From NCBI GenBank assembly GCA_965178125.1, contig OZ237743.1:682001-746000 (forward strand): a stretch of 64,000 nucleotides of DNA, read 5' to 3'. Positions 39,801 through 54,083 of the stretch are shown here, one piece after another. The position numbers and the translations under genes were made by a program. The stretch is from Bilabrum cf. latius. Lineage: Eukaryota; Bigyra: Bicosoecida; Bigyra; Bicosoecida. Position 1 is the stretch's first letter, and each line of letters starts with the position of its first letter. The notes below the pieces were generated by a model that worked only from the letters and a program-made list of their open reading frames with translations, was not told the DNA's origin and did not search any database.

Positions 39801-42652
39801 GGTACCTTGGGCGGCTGGTCGAGCCAAGGGTGCGTCCCAGCGAATGGACCATCCCAGAAACCTTTGGAGCAGCTAAACTTCATCGGCTCTGGTTCTACCG
39901 GTCGGAATGCTTTGCTCTGTGCGTCTGGGCCTCGTATCACTGAAAGGGCTCCGGTAGGATGCGCCCCCCTGATTCCCTAGACGCTACTAGCACGCCGTGC
40001 TACGGGGCTGGTGTATTTAACCGCATCAGAGCCCGCCTCAGCGCTCTCAACGTCTTTCAGGAAATCGCGCTCGAATGCCGACTCAAACTCACCATCGCCC
40101 TGCTCATCGCTGACCTGCAGAATGCACTGCCTGACCCTTCGCACGAACGGATCAACGCTGCCTAGAGCGGCTGTCCTGCGGCCTGCCTGACGCATGGCCT
40201 CTGCAACTAGCCTGGCCTTGACACCTCGAGACACGCCATCGCTGATGCTATCGTTGAGTGCGATACACGTGGCAGCCGTAGCAATCTCGGACCACGCCTG
40301 CTCTTCCGAAATCTCGTCTTCAAGGTCGCTAGACTAGCAGCCACGGAAAGACTTGGCTACGGCGTCCAAAGCAGCTTGGATAACTGCAGCGACCGCGAGA
40401 CAGCCAGCCTGCTCAAGCTTGGCTTTGTGTTCTGAATCAGTACGCGCAGCACCTGGGCGCTAGCCTCGCTGGCCAGCGCGTTGCACACTCACATGTCCGG
40501 CTCCACTTTGCTCGAACTTCAGCGAGCAGTTGGTATCACTGCCAATCTGGGCTACAGTCATGCTTCTTGTCACCTCAGCACCATCATCCACGCGGAGATT
40601 GCAGGCCCGCAGCATGCCTCGAATGGACTCTACCTGGCTCTGGAGGGAACCCTCTCGAGCCTGCGCGAGCAGCCTGCCCATGCGCACTGGCCCTCCGCTC
40701 GCCAGCACTCTTTCTAGCATTGGGCCGCCGAGCAAGCCACAGCCTACGTCGTACGTGCCATCTGCTTCACTATCTACGGATAGGTCTACGCCAAAGCCGC
40801 CGTGAAGAGCCATGGCACTCGCAATGTGGACGCCCCTGAGAGCACCAGTCCCTGCCAACGCCGCCAGCAGTCGTCGCTGCCAGGTGTCAGCACTGCCTAG
40901 CTCGCGCACAGAAACAATGGAACGCAGCCATGGTATGGCACCTACAGCACCCTTGCTTGGCGCTCCATGCACTGCATGATATGCCATCGCTGCAAGCGCC
41001 TGGCCGATGGCCTATGCCTCTGCTGCTCCGGAGAGTGCACTGCGATTTTCCAGCTGCTTGTTTAAATCTTGTCGTGCATCGACAATGCTATGCATTGGCC
41101 CGAGAGAAAGCAACAGCTGCCTTTGCTGGGGGGCAAACCATGTCCGAAGCACGCTCGACTGAAGTGCTTGTCCCGCGGGGAGGGCAGACAGCCGCGACGT
41201 CCAGGAAGCTTGGGCGAGCAAGCTGCGCACGCACAGGTCGGCCTGCGCGGCGGCCAACTGCTGGGACAGGTCGAGGAGGGGTGATGCAGGGTGTCCGTTG
41301 AGTTCTGCCATGGCTGCCCTCTCGAGCGACGCCGATGCAGACACGAGCAACCTGGCGACGGATGCGGGGTTGGCCTTCAGAACCGTCCTGGGTCCTGGCT
41401 GCAGCGTGTCCTCGCCCCACTCCTCGTGTTCAGTGGCAGCAGCGCCCTGTGGCCCGCGACAGGTGCGTACCAGGCCCAGCCATCGCTCTGCTAGGGCAAG
41501 GTCGTCCGCTGGACCGGCTCGAGAACGCGCCTCTACGGCGGAATGAAGCATAGGGGCTCCTTGGTTCCAGTCCCGGTGCAAGCCGCTCGAGGAGGAAGAA
41601 GTGGCCAGCAGCGTACTACTCCCTCTGTTGGACGACTCGTCTGCGACCCACTTATCTGCTTGCAGCTGCTACCAGTGAATCCCAGCCGCGTTGCCTTTGC
41701 CATCCGCGAACCGCAATTGTGCCCTGAGCAGCTACCACCTCTCGATGCAGTCGGGGCCTGACATTCCCCCTCCCTCTCCCCCTCCCTCATCGGCGTCCAG
41801 CACAGGCTGGCTCCGTGGCACCAGTCTCAGCACTGCGCTCCAGCCGCCCTGCTGGGCCAACGTGACCGTGCCAGACCTCTCGTCAATCGAAATACTTCCG
41901 GAAATGGGGCCTGCAGGCGCGCTGCTCGGTGCGATTTGCATCCCGTCGCAGCCCGGCTCCCACCTGAGCCGTCGCCTCGCCCGCACTGCAGATAGCTCAA
42001 GCGTGCCTGTGGCGCTGCCCAGCCGGTCCGCAGCGCCAGGGTGCAGGATCTCAAGGGCTCGAGACATGGATTCGGGTCCCGCTGAAGCTGAAGCAGCGGC
42101 TTGCAGTGCTCGCCAGGATGGCTTCAAAGGGCCTGGAATGCCGGTGGAGGAGGCGAGGCCCACAGATCCAGAGGAGGCGCCACCGTCGGCAGAGGGGCCT
42201 GCCCCTACTGCAGCATAGCTCGACGCGCTGGTTGCAGCTATTGCCGCTCCAATATCTGGTGTTGGGAGCGACAGCTAATGCGCATAAGTGCCCAGCTGCT
42301 GCGCCGCACCAGACACGTGAGCCAAACCCTCTTCGCTGGCTGCAGCGGCTCGGATAGTAGACAGCGCAACCATAGCATCCTACGCCCGCCCAGCTGTCTA
42401 ACTCCATCTAACAAGGGAAAGCATCCTTGCGACCAACAAACGCGACGTGTGGGCTGCACTAATGAGCTACTCGCGGGAAGCCTGTCGGATACCCTAGACT
42501 TCAGCGGGAGTTGCTGCCGAACCCTTTGCAGCCCTCATGCTGGCACTTTGCTGCCTTCTAATTTTCTCAAATCTATCATAGACAGCGTCAATCATATATT
42601 CTACAGCAACGGGCAGCGGAATGCTTAGGATTGAGCCGCGCGGAGCAGTCAT
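36890..42652 (-). CDS. MED14: MED14-like Mediator subunit, 1,920 aa, intronless
   Basis: One frame of 1,921 codons from ATG to TAA, with many in-frame TAG codons and no intron needed. The N-terminus matches MED14/RGR1: PRGSILSIPLPVAVEYMIDA, a helical RFEKIRR segment, RLLVARMLSLVRWS (the RLL..VKW signature) and later TYAHQLSLPTPDIGAAI. MED14 is the scaffold that joins head, middle and tail of Mediator in RNA polymerase II transcription. The remaining 1,700 residues are Ala/Arg/Ser-rich with weak conservation to the eye. At 1,920 aa it is longer than human MED14 (about 1,450). The assignment rests on the first 150 residues. Confidence 0.6.
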
Positions 42653-43277
42653 ATTGAGCGGGGGGCGTCCACTGTGCGGTGGCCACTTTGATTCTGCTTG
42701 AACCGAAACATCAATGGACGGGCCTTCCTAGGTATCCAAGACGGCATCGCTAGCGATCGATCTGGCCCCTTCAGCAATCATTTTCTATGTTTGTACGAAA
42801 TCAGCAATTCGGCGCCGCGCAATCACGCATTTGCGGAACCGCATCACGAGCAGAGCACGCGCACTGCTGATCTCCAGAGCAGTATTCCGCAGCCATTCAC
42901 AGGAGTAATAGTCGCGGGGACCCAAAATAAGCGGTCCAAAATCTTGGAAAATATCCATTGAACAAATACTGAGTGAGTTTTAGCCTGTACAGAGTGCTCT
43001 TGGCGCCCAGTCAACCCCTGACTGTAGCACGCGGGAGTACCGCATAGTTGGGTGGATGTATTCCGCTCGACACGCGAGCCGTTCATGTATGCGAAAAGGC
43101 AGCACTACTAATTTTTAATCATAAGTGTCAACACAGCCACATGTTTTACTGGGGTCGGCTTTATTTTGCTGCCACACGAGACGCTCCCGCTGACTTTTTG
43201 CTTCTCGACTCGCTCGCAGCAGCAAGAAGTGGACAGCCAGCACTGATTGAGCGCAAGCCAAAATAAAATCGGGAGCT
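42653..43277. other. Intergenic, divergent promoters
   Basis: About 625 bases between the minus-strand MED14-like gene and the plus-strand TIG-domain gene. Local GC is lower near 42,560-42,620 and 43,100. No coding or repeat signal is seen. It must contain both promoters. Confidence 0.4.
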
Positions 43278-46200
43278 ATGAAGTCAACTTCAAGCGCTAT
43301 CGGCGTCGTGTCGTGCTTGTGCTTGGTGGGGGCTGGCATGCACAGCGCAACGGCAGCAACCTTTCCGTCAGCTCTCCAGTCTGCTTTAGCCCGCCGATGG
43401 ACCACAGCTGGTCTAACCGCTACACGAAATGCACTGGACCAGATTACTGATGAGTCTGTCGATGAGTGGGAGGATACAAGTGGGCTCCCTGCGTATCGAT
43501 TCGAGCAAACTGGCTCCACGTCGAGCCAGCCAACGATCGAGGAGGCCGCAATCGGATGCAAGAGCATGCTCAAATTCGAAGGCGGCCAGACTTTGTCGGT
43601 TAGAGACGCTACAGGACTAGATCCAGGGAGTGGGAAGTGGTCTGTTTTCTTCTTGCACCGAGTGAAGGCGCCGACGGGGTCACTCTCCTTCTATCCGATG
43701 TACAAGGGGCCTTCCGGCGAAGGATGGAGCCTTCTCCATGGTATCGCTGGTTCTGTGACAGCGTGGTTCATGGGAGATACATCATTCACGACAAGTCCTG
43801 CCCAAAGTGCAGTGTCGAGCAGCTTCTCGGGCTCGGACAGATTCGAGGCCTGGGGTCTCGTGGTCGACGACGGCACGCTCGGGGCAGGCTCGAAGCGCAT
43901 GACGGGCTACTCCAACGGAGTCACCACCGGATGGCGCCAAGGCGGCATCGCAGGTTTTCGCGGCGATGGGCAGTTCATTGGCACCGTCGAGAACACAGCG
44001 CCGCTGCGGGTGGGCAGCCCGAGCTCCAGCAACCCCGACATGGAAGTTCTCGAAGTGGCCATCTTCAACCGCGCCTTGAGCGCCGCGGAAGTGACCCAGC
44101 TCCAGACCTACTACGACGAGGAGTATCACCTGAAATGCCCAGACCTGACGAGCAGCAACGCCGACAGCGGCGTGGATGCAACCGACGTGTGCACCGACGC
44201 GCGCGGCGGCGACCGCTGCAGGCAGCAGTGCCAGACGGGCTACACCCGCGTGGCAGGTACGGAATCCCACCGCTGCACAAACGGGGCGTGGAGCGGCCAC
44301 CCAATCGTTTGCAGAGAAACCTGCCCCGCCCTGCCCAAGCCGGCCAACGCAGGCACCTGCAAGAAGACGGTTATGCTGGATTTCTTCGAGACCTCCGACG
44401 ATCCTAAGGTTGCCGACACCCACTTTGACATCCTGCCTGAAGTGCCCGACTCCGAAAAGGAGGACTACTGGGAGGTAGATCGCACCTCTGGAGTCCTCAA
44501 GACCGACGCCCTGTCGACCGTGTCGGGCACCTCGTGCGGGTCTGCCCTGACGAATGAGGGCCGCAAGTACCTGCCTTCCTTCTACTACGCTTCGAGCCCG
44601 ACCTGGGAGGAACAGCTGCAGACGTCTTCCAAGATGACCATCAAGTTCGGCGTCACGCCGGAGACGCCCGCATCCGTGGATGAGCCATCTATTGGGATTG
44701 CATTCCGATTTACCGACGAGAAGAACCACTACAGATTCGTGCTGCACGCAGACGGGGACGACCAGACCCAGGAGTTGCAGTCCGTGGTGAACGGAGTCGT
44801 AACATCGACCAAAAAGTACCTGACTGCCCTCGACGCCGGCACACAGTACGTCTTTACCATCGAGGTGGAGGGCTCCAGCATCAAGGTGATCAACAACGGG
44901 AACACGTGGATCGATGAGACCTGGACAGACCACGCGTACGGCTCCATCGCCTTCATGTCAGCAGGCAAGGGCGAGTTCAGCTACTTTTCCGTGCAAACAG
45001 ACTGCGATTCTGGCGACACGTGCCAGTTCGCCGCTCCAGGCACCGAGTGCACATGGGAGTGCGACGCGGGGTACTCCCAGACGGGGGGCGCGGAGACAAG
45101 GACGTGCAGCAACTCCGGCACCTTCCTCGGGTCCGAGCTGCAGTGCAGAATCGACCCGCCGGTCGTGCCCACGATGACCAGAGATGTGGACGAGCACGCT
45201 GCTCAGGACGAGCTTGTGGGAGACCCGATCGAGGTGGTCCTAGAGGCGCGAGGCGCCACCGCGCTGTACTCCCTGGTGGGCGGGCACCTGGACACGAGAG
45301 GCCAGCCCCTCTTCATGATCGGAGGCTGCTCAGGGCAGATCTCGGTCGCACAAGGCGATGTGCTGGACCATGAAACCCGGCCAAGCTACGCTCTCACCGT
45401 GCAGGTCGCGCCAAACGGAGACTCCAGTCGAGGAACCAACTTTACGGTGAACGTCAACATCAACGATCTGAATGACGCCCCGTTTTTCGACCAGCCACCG
45501 GGAGACATCCAGTACGTTGTGTCAGAGAGCTGGACCCCCGGCCAACGAGGCGCTACCGTGCAGGTTACCGACAGCGATGCGATCTCGAGCGGCTTCAGCG
45601 GGGTTAAGTACGTCGTGGAGGTGGACGAGACTGGAGGGATCCTGGAGGTGGTCGAAACCACCGGTGGTATGGCACTGCAGCTCGCGGCGGACTCCTCGCT
45701 CGACTACGAGACCACGAGGCAGTACTCGATGCGCATCAGGGTGGAAGATGCGACGGACCCCATGCTGCAAGATTCGCGAAGGTTCGTCATCACCGTGCAG
45801 GACTCCAACGACCCGCCCTTCGTTCAGTCGCCCCAGGGCCTGGACGTGAACGAGGCGGCCGCGGGAGTCGGGGACAGCACGCTCCCGATGAACGCCTTTG
45901 ACCAGGACCCCGCAGATAACCTTACCTTTACTGGCGTGTCCGGCCTTGCGGGCAACTTCACGCTGGACTCTTCGAGCGGTGCACTTACCTTCACAAAGGA
46001 TTGGGGCCAGTGGTCAGCTGCGGACCCTGCCTACCAAATTGACAACAAGCTGGTTCGGGTGCACTTCGATGTCGTGGTTGACGTCACCGACGGCAGATCC
46101 GCTCCTGTGCGCGCAAATGTGCGGGTGTACGTAATTGCCAACGTCAGGGCGATCCAGAACCCCATCGTGTCTTCGATCCGACCTGCCACTGGCCTGCAGA

Positions 46201-49200
46201 CGGCGGGAGGCTAGGACATCACCGTGACTGGGACCAACCTCAACACGGATGCCTCCAAGATCCGGATGTAGTACGGCCCAACGGAAAGCTCTGGCCGGCT
46301 CAAGTACCAGATTCCTTTCTGCGAGGGTGGTGTGACGACTGGATGCTGCGAGTTTGTCTCTGTCACGGAGGCCACCTGCGAGTCCGTGTCGGGCGTAGGC
46401 GACAGCCTGCCAGTCTTCTTCGAGTTCTTCATCGGAGGCAGGTGGACGACAGCAGCTGCCTCCGCCGAGCTCACGGTCAGCTACCAGGGGCCGCGCATCA
46501 CCTCTGTGGTTGCAACCGGAGGCGATCTGCCAACTGCAGGCGGGGCCACAGTCACCATTACCGGTAGCGGGTTCGGCACGGATCGCTCTCAAGTCTCCAT
46601 CAGGTACGGCTCCTTCTCCGACGAGTGGATGGAAGCGAGCTCCATTGAGACTGTGACCGATGCCCAGATCGTGTTTAAAACGGGAGAGGGGGCCGGGTCA
46701 GTGTCGTATTGGACAGTTTCGGTCGGCGGACAGGAGGTGCGAAGGTACACGTTCATCCGCCACGCCAAGGCCACCATCACGAGCATCACCACTCGGACGT
46801 GGCAGACGTACGACAAGGACACAATCCCCACCACTGGCTTTAGCAGGTACGTTTACATCGAGGGCACCAACTTTGGGCCACGGTACGCTCCCGACTACCA
46901 CTACCCAGACGTGTACTACGGCTACGATGACCCCGCTCTCTCATCCTTCTCGGACTATCGGCAGTTCACGATGCGGGTGTGCTACCATTAGTTCAGCACT
47001 CCGCATACTGCCATGACGTGCTACCTCGGCGAGAGCGTGGGGAGCAACCTGAAGCTCAAGGTTGACATCAACGGCATCATTTCAGATCCGTCCGAGCAGA
47101 CCATCGGGCACGCCCCTCCAGAGTTCCTCACGGTTGACGGACCGGGGAGGCGCAACGCAAACACCGAGGGTGGGCAGCCAGTCATCTTCACCGGACGCAA
47201 CTTTGGACCCGTCGGTGGGGAATACATCGACGAGGTCCTGTACTCCAAGGACCTATCAGGGTCGATGGGCTACCCGATCTACACCGCCACGGAGTGCCAG
47301 GTGCTCGAGCAAGAGTCCTTCTTCTCCGCCGAGCGTATCAGGTGCGAAACTGCAGAGGGCGTTGGGACAGACCTTGACTGGCAGTTTACCATTGCGTAGT
47401 CTACGTACACCAGCATAAATTCCTCTATCTTGGAAGACGCTTCGTCGTACGGGCCCCCGATCATCAGCGAGTTTGACGGCGAAGGCGCGTTCGATGCAGA
47501 CACTGAAGGCGGAGAGCGTGTCATCATCAAGGGCAGGAACTTCGGCCCAGGCACAATCGGACAGCTCCTGCCTGCGTTCATCAATGTATCGTACAGTCTC
47601 AAGCTGAAACCTTCCACCGGTGGGAATGGAACAAGAGCAGAGGTGGGTTTTCCCCTGCCGTCCGAAGATCCGGAGTCAATCCTTGGCTTCCGAACGGTTG
47701 ACTACATGCCGTACAACTGTACGTTTGACCAGCCCCACACAGAGATTGCGTGCTACACCGCAACTGGAGGCGGAAGCAACCTGCAGTGGGAGGTGCTTGT
47801 GGACGGGCAGACGAGCCGCAACCCTTTCACCGCTTACGACCTCCCCCAGGTGGACAACATCACGGACCCGGACACCGGGCTGCCTCTTGTCGACGCAGAG
47901 CCCTCGGGTGGCTCCATTGCCCGGCTCATCGGCAGCAACTTTGGCCCTCCATCAGGCAGCGCCAAGATCCCGTTCGTGAACCCTGGGCCGCTGGTGCAAT
48001 CGGTCTCGTACGGACCCATCACGAACCCAACCCTGTACAGGGTGCCTCCGGAGAAATGGAACGTGATCTCTCACGACCTGATGGATGTGGAGCTGTTGCC
48101 GGGTATTGGAAGCCAGCTTCACTTTGTGATTGAGGTTGCTGACCAGCTAGGCGACCCCAGCGCTGCTTCTTTCTCTTACTCGCTGCCGGAGGTCTTGTCC
48201 ATCTCTCCCTCCAACGGGACGACGCTGTCGGATCCGCGGGCTCCGCAGCGTGCTACGCTGTGTGGAAACAACTTCCCAGTCTCTGGATCGACGATCGATG
48301 CTGTCGTGTTCTTTGGGAACGAAGATGACGGCACTCTCGGGCCCGTCATCCCAGCCATCAAGCTGCCAGTCAATCCAGCACTTGGCACTCGTCAGTGCGT
48401 CCAGTTCAACATACCCAGTGGCAGTGGCTCCCAGCGCAAGGTGGAGCTTGGCGTGCGGCAGCAGGGCGAGGGCGACTACTCCATCAGCACTGGTCAGGTG
48501 ACCTTCTCGTACAACGACCCCAAGGTTGAGTTCGTGTCGTCCGAGCAAGCAGGCACCAGCGACCCTGAGCTACAGGCACTGGCGATCGCAACCTTTGGCA
48601 CGAGCTTCCGCGTCAGGCGCATCAATGTGGAAGGGTCTTCCTTCGGATCCACCGCGCTGCCAGACGCCGTAGAGAGGCAAGTCCTCATCAAGACCCCCGT
48701 CGAGAGCAACTTCACGAACGCCGACGGCAGAGCAGACACCGTGGTGCTGTCGTGGGAGCACTCCAAGGTAAGCTTCCTCACGCGCATTACCGACGGCGAG
48801 GTCAAGCTCCGCATCGTGACGAAGGAGCCAAGGTGGCCCCTTCAGCAAACCTACAGCAATGCGCCCGCCAACCTGATTTAGGAAACGGATGCATTCTCGT
48901 TCGCCGACGACATCCCCCAGCTGGACGCGATCCTGAACCAGCCTGCAGAGGGGTTCCCCACCCAGGGCGGGGTGCCTCTCGAAATGGAGCTCAGGGCGAA
49001 AACGTTCCGCAACAAGCAGAGCCTGACGTTCTTCGTCGCCTCGGTGTGGAGGACGTTCCGCCTGTCGTACACGTGCCCCCTGGTGCGACCGGGCACGGGC
49101 CCTGACGCGGAGAACCCAGACACGATTCGCAGCTCTGCCGATGTGCCAGCAGCCCTGGAACAGGCGTGCGCGGATCGTTTGGGAAAGACTGTCGCCGAGC

Positions 49201-52200
49201 TTCAGGATGAGGACATCTGCAGGGCAACTTGCATCGTGCCAGAGGGCCAGGGACTTACAGCAGGCGCATTTATGCGCGTGTTTGGAGATTTCAGGCAGCC
49301 CATCTACACGAGTCTGTTCTACGGTGCGCCCATGATCGAGCGAATCTCGGTCACGGACCTGTCCATCCCATCCGCGGTGACCACACAAACCTACGACTTG
49401 CAGGACTTGAACTCCGGCCCGGTGCAATTGCCAACCACGGACGGACGCGTCACCATTGAGGGCAAGAACTTCGGCCGATACCCTGTCCTGAACATTGTCG
49501 GTACCCCACTTGGTGAAAACATCATTGACTGGTACTCATTCGGAGCATACAACGCCCAGCGCTCCCACACGGAGCTAATCTTTGACTCGCCGAAGGGCCA
49601 GGGCTACATGTATCCGCTGCAGCTGCTGGTCGGTGACCAGAGCATCGAGGACGGCGGAAATCAGCGGCTAAACTCCAGCTTCAAGCCACCAGTGGTGACA
49701 GAGTTCGAGCAGTTCCCACCTACTCGCGGCGGCGTCTGGGTCAACATTACCGGGGCCAACTTTGGTCAGTTCGCCGACGCTGCCTCTCTCGGCGGCATGG
49801 GCAGCATGCCCGGCGAGCCCGAGTTCCAGATCAGCCTCGGAAAGCCTGACGCGGTAGGTTACACCCCTTGCGACCGAACCATCCGCACCAACCACACGCA
49901 CATGGCGTGCCTCGTGCCAGAGGGCTCCGGTAGCGAGCTCGAAGTGCAGGTTCTGGTGGCAGGACAGACGGGCACACACGTGAGCGGGGACACGTTTAGC
50001 TACGCGCAGCCGCGCGTGCTCCGTGCTGAACTATACCGCGACGACGAGCTGGTCCAGGCAGCGGTGGCGGGTGGCGGGACTGAGCCGTCCTCTGCTGTCA
50101 GCACCGACGGGTTGTGGCGGAGCTCTGCGACTGCGCCCATGGACTGGAGTACGGTGCTGCAGGGCGCGGCATCCATCAGGGAGCTGGACACTTCGCAGCT
50201 CGTGCTCAAGGCGCCGACTACTGGTGCGCTCGAGGTGGTGCTGCGTGGCAGCAATTTTGGGCCCGCCGCCGGCCGCACCGTGCACTGTGTATTCGTGTCG
50301 TATGCCTCGAGGTACGTTTTCGGCCCGCTGCCCGTCTGCGACGGTCTCGAGTCGGTGTCAGGCGAGGGTGAGATTTACAACGATGCGACCTACGTTGGCA
50401 ACCGCATCAGGCAGCTCGCGCTCTCCCTTGGTCTCGAAGATCCAGCGAGCGTGCTTGCTGCCATCAACCGGGAGCGGAATGTCACTGGACTTGCCATGCT
50501 GACCCTGGGAGACCTGAGCTACACGGTGCCTGCTGACGCCCCCGTGTCTCGTCGACTCAACCCCGTGGGCCTGGATCTCACGAAGGGCGTAGAGGAAGAC
50601 AGAGAGGACATCGAGCTGCTGGGCAAGGACGACGACATGGACGTGGTAGATCAGTTCCTCGACAGGGAGGACGTCTTTGGAGATGGCGATGAGGACCTTG
50701 GTGGCGACGACGACGGCTCTGGGGATGTGCAGACGGCACCCTATGACGGAACGCATGCACCCAAGACCTCTTCAGACGACCCAACGTTCCCGGCATCGCA
50801 CCTGTACAAGTGGGACCACGAAGAGATCCGTTTCCGTCTGCCTTCAGGATCCGGCCACTGGATCGTGAACCTCGACGTGCGCGGCAACCGGCTGCCATCC
50901 ACCGACGACGTCAGCATCCAGTACGAGGCACCTGACTTGCAGCATCTCGTCAAGCTCGAATAGGAAATCAACACCGACGGCGAGTCCCCTGTCCTCATTC
51001 GGGGCCAAAACTTCGGGCCCACGGAGCTGCCCTCGCTGGAGGCCGTGCTTGAGAACCACATCCGCATCTTGGGCTCTCTCCCCGTGCCCGATGTGCAGCG
51101 CCCCGCGTTCGCGCACATGCGCCTCATGTGGAACGGCAAGTGCATCTCGGAGGCCTTCGAGGCAAACCCCGAGGCTGCCGTTCTGGACAACCCCGTGCAG
51201 GACGCGCGCATCTTGGGGATCCCCATGGCTGTGCGGCCGCCTGGGTTCGAGGACTGCGAGTCTCTGATGACCCGACACGGGCACCGCGCCGTAGCCCTTA
51301 GCTCCCCGCCTGGAGTCGGCACCAACAAGACGCTGTCCATGGAGATTCTAGGCCGTGGCACCACTTACGTGGCACGTGGCGCTGTAAGGCGCTTCAACCA
51401 CTCGAGGCCAGAGGCCCAGTTCACCGAGCCCAGCATCATCTATGTCGGACCCGAGGAAGAGGAAGGCGCAATTATGCGAATCATGGGCAAGAACTTTGGC
51501 CTGAAGCAGTTCGAAGACGAGTGGACGGACGAAGAGAAGGTTCTCTCCATCGAGGTTGGCGGGTTCGAGTGCTCTGATGCTAACCGCATCACGGGGGCGC
51601 CGAACAGGGTGCAGGACGGAGCAGACGTGCTCCAGTGCAGGGTGGCGAGGCAGTCCGTGGGCAGCAAGAACATGAGCATTCAGATTGTTGGATAGACCGG
51701 GCTGACAGACCTGAACGACACGATCGCCCCGCTGATCGCGTGCCGCGCCAACTCGTTCGGATACCCCGGCGAGTTCTGCCTGCCGTGCCCCGAGGGTGCC
51801 TTCTGCAACGGGTTCAGAGACTATGTTCACACGTACCCTAGGCCTAACTCCAACTACTTCAATCTCAACAGCACGATGCTCGACGTGTGCCCAAGCGCCG
51901 CCAAGATCGGCTTTCGGGACGTGTGCATCGTCGGCTGCGACCCGCCTGAGGCTTGCGCTGGAGATAACTACTGTGCGCGTGGCTACGCATCCAAGGCTCC
52001 GATGTTCAGGTGCGGCTCTTGCGCTGATGGGTTCTACCGGAGAGCTGGAGAGTGCGCAAAGTGTCCTGACAGCCCCGCGGTGCTTATCGTTGGATTCGTC
52101 GTGGCAGCCATCTGTGCGGCCCTGTTTGGACTCGAGCTGAACCGAAGGAACGTGAACATCGCATTCATCTCCATCGGCGTGGATTACTTCCAGGTGCTAG

Positions 52201-54083
52201 CCATGTTTGCCAACTCTCGCGTCAGCTGGCCGGCGTTCGTCAAGGATATTTTCCATATCATGTCCGCCTTCAACCTCAACCTCGAAATCACGGCCCCGGA
52301 GTGCACCGTGCCCGATCTGGGATACCAGACCAAGTGGATGGTCATCCAGTCGCTGCCCATCGCAGCCGCACTCATCGCCGCCGCTGCCTTCCTCGTGCAG
52401 CTGGTCTACAAGGCATGCATCGCAGGGTAGAAGGGCAGGCAGAACCTCTACGCCCATGGCAACAAGCTTGTAGCTGGATGGGTAATCATGATGTACGTGC
52501 TCTACCTGTACATCACCAGAACGGTTCTGGACGTGTTCAACTGCGGACCAGTCGTCCCAGACGATGGCAAAAAGTACCTGCAGGTCGTGTTTGAGGAGTG
52601 CGGGGTCAAGGGCGGCACCCAGATGAAGCTTCTCGGATTGGCATGGGTAGCTATGTTCGTCTATGTCATCGGCTACCCGCTTGCCATCGGGTATGTCCTG
52701 TGGAACAACTGGTTTGAGATCATGTACGACCAGATCCTGCGGGCCAAAGGCTGGGGTTACGACGCGAACTCGTCCACGAAGCGAGTGCTTTAGACGAGAG
52801 AGCGTTTCAACAAGCTATACTACGCCTTCAGGCCGGATACATTCTACTGGATGCTGGTGATCGTAGGGCGCAAGTTCTGCATTGCCTTCTGCTCGCTCAT
52901 GTTCTCCCGCAACCCCGCCTTCCAGCTGGCAATGAGCCTTCTCGTCATGTTCGCGGCGTTTACGCTCCAAGTCAAGGTGGAGCCGTACATGTCCCCTGCT
53001 GAGATGCCGCTGACCCTCGCGCACCATGAGCGCGAGGCCGCGCGCGGCGCTGGCAAGACCGTGCACTGGCGCATCATGAACTCCATCAAGGAGCAAGTCA
53101 TCCCCAAGCGGCCTCACAAGTACGATCGAGGGATCTCGTGGCAGGACGCGGGCTTGCTCAACCAGCACGCGACTCTTTTCCTAGTCAACTACAACACGAT
53201 CGAGGCGGTACTGCTTGCGTGCGCCGTGCTGGTCAACCTGGCCGGCATCATGTTCGAGTCTGACCGTTTCACCGGCAAGCAGTTCCAGCGGTAGAGCGAC
53301 ACCATTGCGGGGCTGACCATGTTTATCATCATTAGTTCCATCGTGTACTTCTTCACTGTGTTTGTGCTGGAAGTGTACAGTCTCTGGCTCAAGTACGACG
53401 AGGACCAGGCGGTCAAGCAGAACGCCTCCAAGAAGAAGTCCATGCGAAAGATCTCTGACGGCAAGAAGAGGAAGAATATCGGGCGAAAGACCAACGCGTG
53501 TCTCGTGTTCTGCGGCATCCAGGCCCAGAAGAACGAGGACCCTGATGACGAGAATGACATTGAGCTCGGGGCCATGACGGGCACTGACATCGACTCATAC
53601 ACGCAATCCGTGGATCAGTCGGACAACCCCCTGATGCTGCTGCAGCAAGAAAAGAGGGGAGAAAAGGACCTCCTCGGCGTGGGCGAGGAGGAGCTCAGCA
53701 CGATCTTCAGGCCAAGCAGCATGCCCAACTCCCAGCAGTGGAGCCTGGCGTGCACCCGGTACAGGCAGGTGCTCGAGTACGCCAAACGGGTCAACAGCCA
53801 GCTGGAAGGGGCCAAGAGGGACGTCGCCCGGGCAGAGCGAAGCGCCAACAATGACGGCATCGCAGTTGGCAGGATGCTATAGAAGAGGACGTTTGCCGTT
53901 AAAACTTCCGTGACTCCGGGAAGTTATGCAGAGGCCGAGGCGCGGGCCGCCGCCATGGGCAGCTCAGGCGCAGCTGGAGGATAGACAGAAAAGAAACGAT
54001 TCGCGGGGCTGGGGAGTTTCGCTAAGCAGTCGAGCAGGCGAGGCCTTGGCTCTGCAGGAAGCAGGCGGGGTGGCCGCTTCTGA
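43278..54083 (+). CDS. Giant secreted/membrane protein with LamG-like, sushi, cadherin and TIG domains, 3,601 aa
   Basis: A single frame of 3,602 codons to TGA with about a dozen TAG codons and no intron. Signal peptide 1-26 (CLCLVGAGMHSATA end). LamG/concanavalin-like region about 40-280. Sushi-type Cys modules about 285-350 and 580-620. Two to three cadherin-like repeats about 640-960 (DLNDAPFF, DSNDPPF calcium motifs). Then about 13 IPT/TIG repeats recognisable by G-x-NFG (GRNFGPG, GSNFGPP, GKNFGRY, GANFGQF). A Cys-rich GCC2/GCC3-like module (CPEGAFCNG, CGSCADGFY) is followed by about eight transmembrane helices from about residue 2930 and a charged cytoplasmic tail. It is probably a surface adhesion or sensory protein. 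Its physiological role is unknown. Confidence 0.8.

Noticed and set aside
43782-44933. Minus-strand ORF of 383 codons
   Set aside because: Antisense of the LamG/sushi region of the TIG protein. Its composition (Val, Gly, His, Arg) is that of a GC-rich shadow frame.
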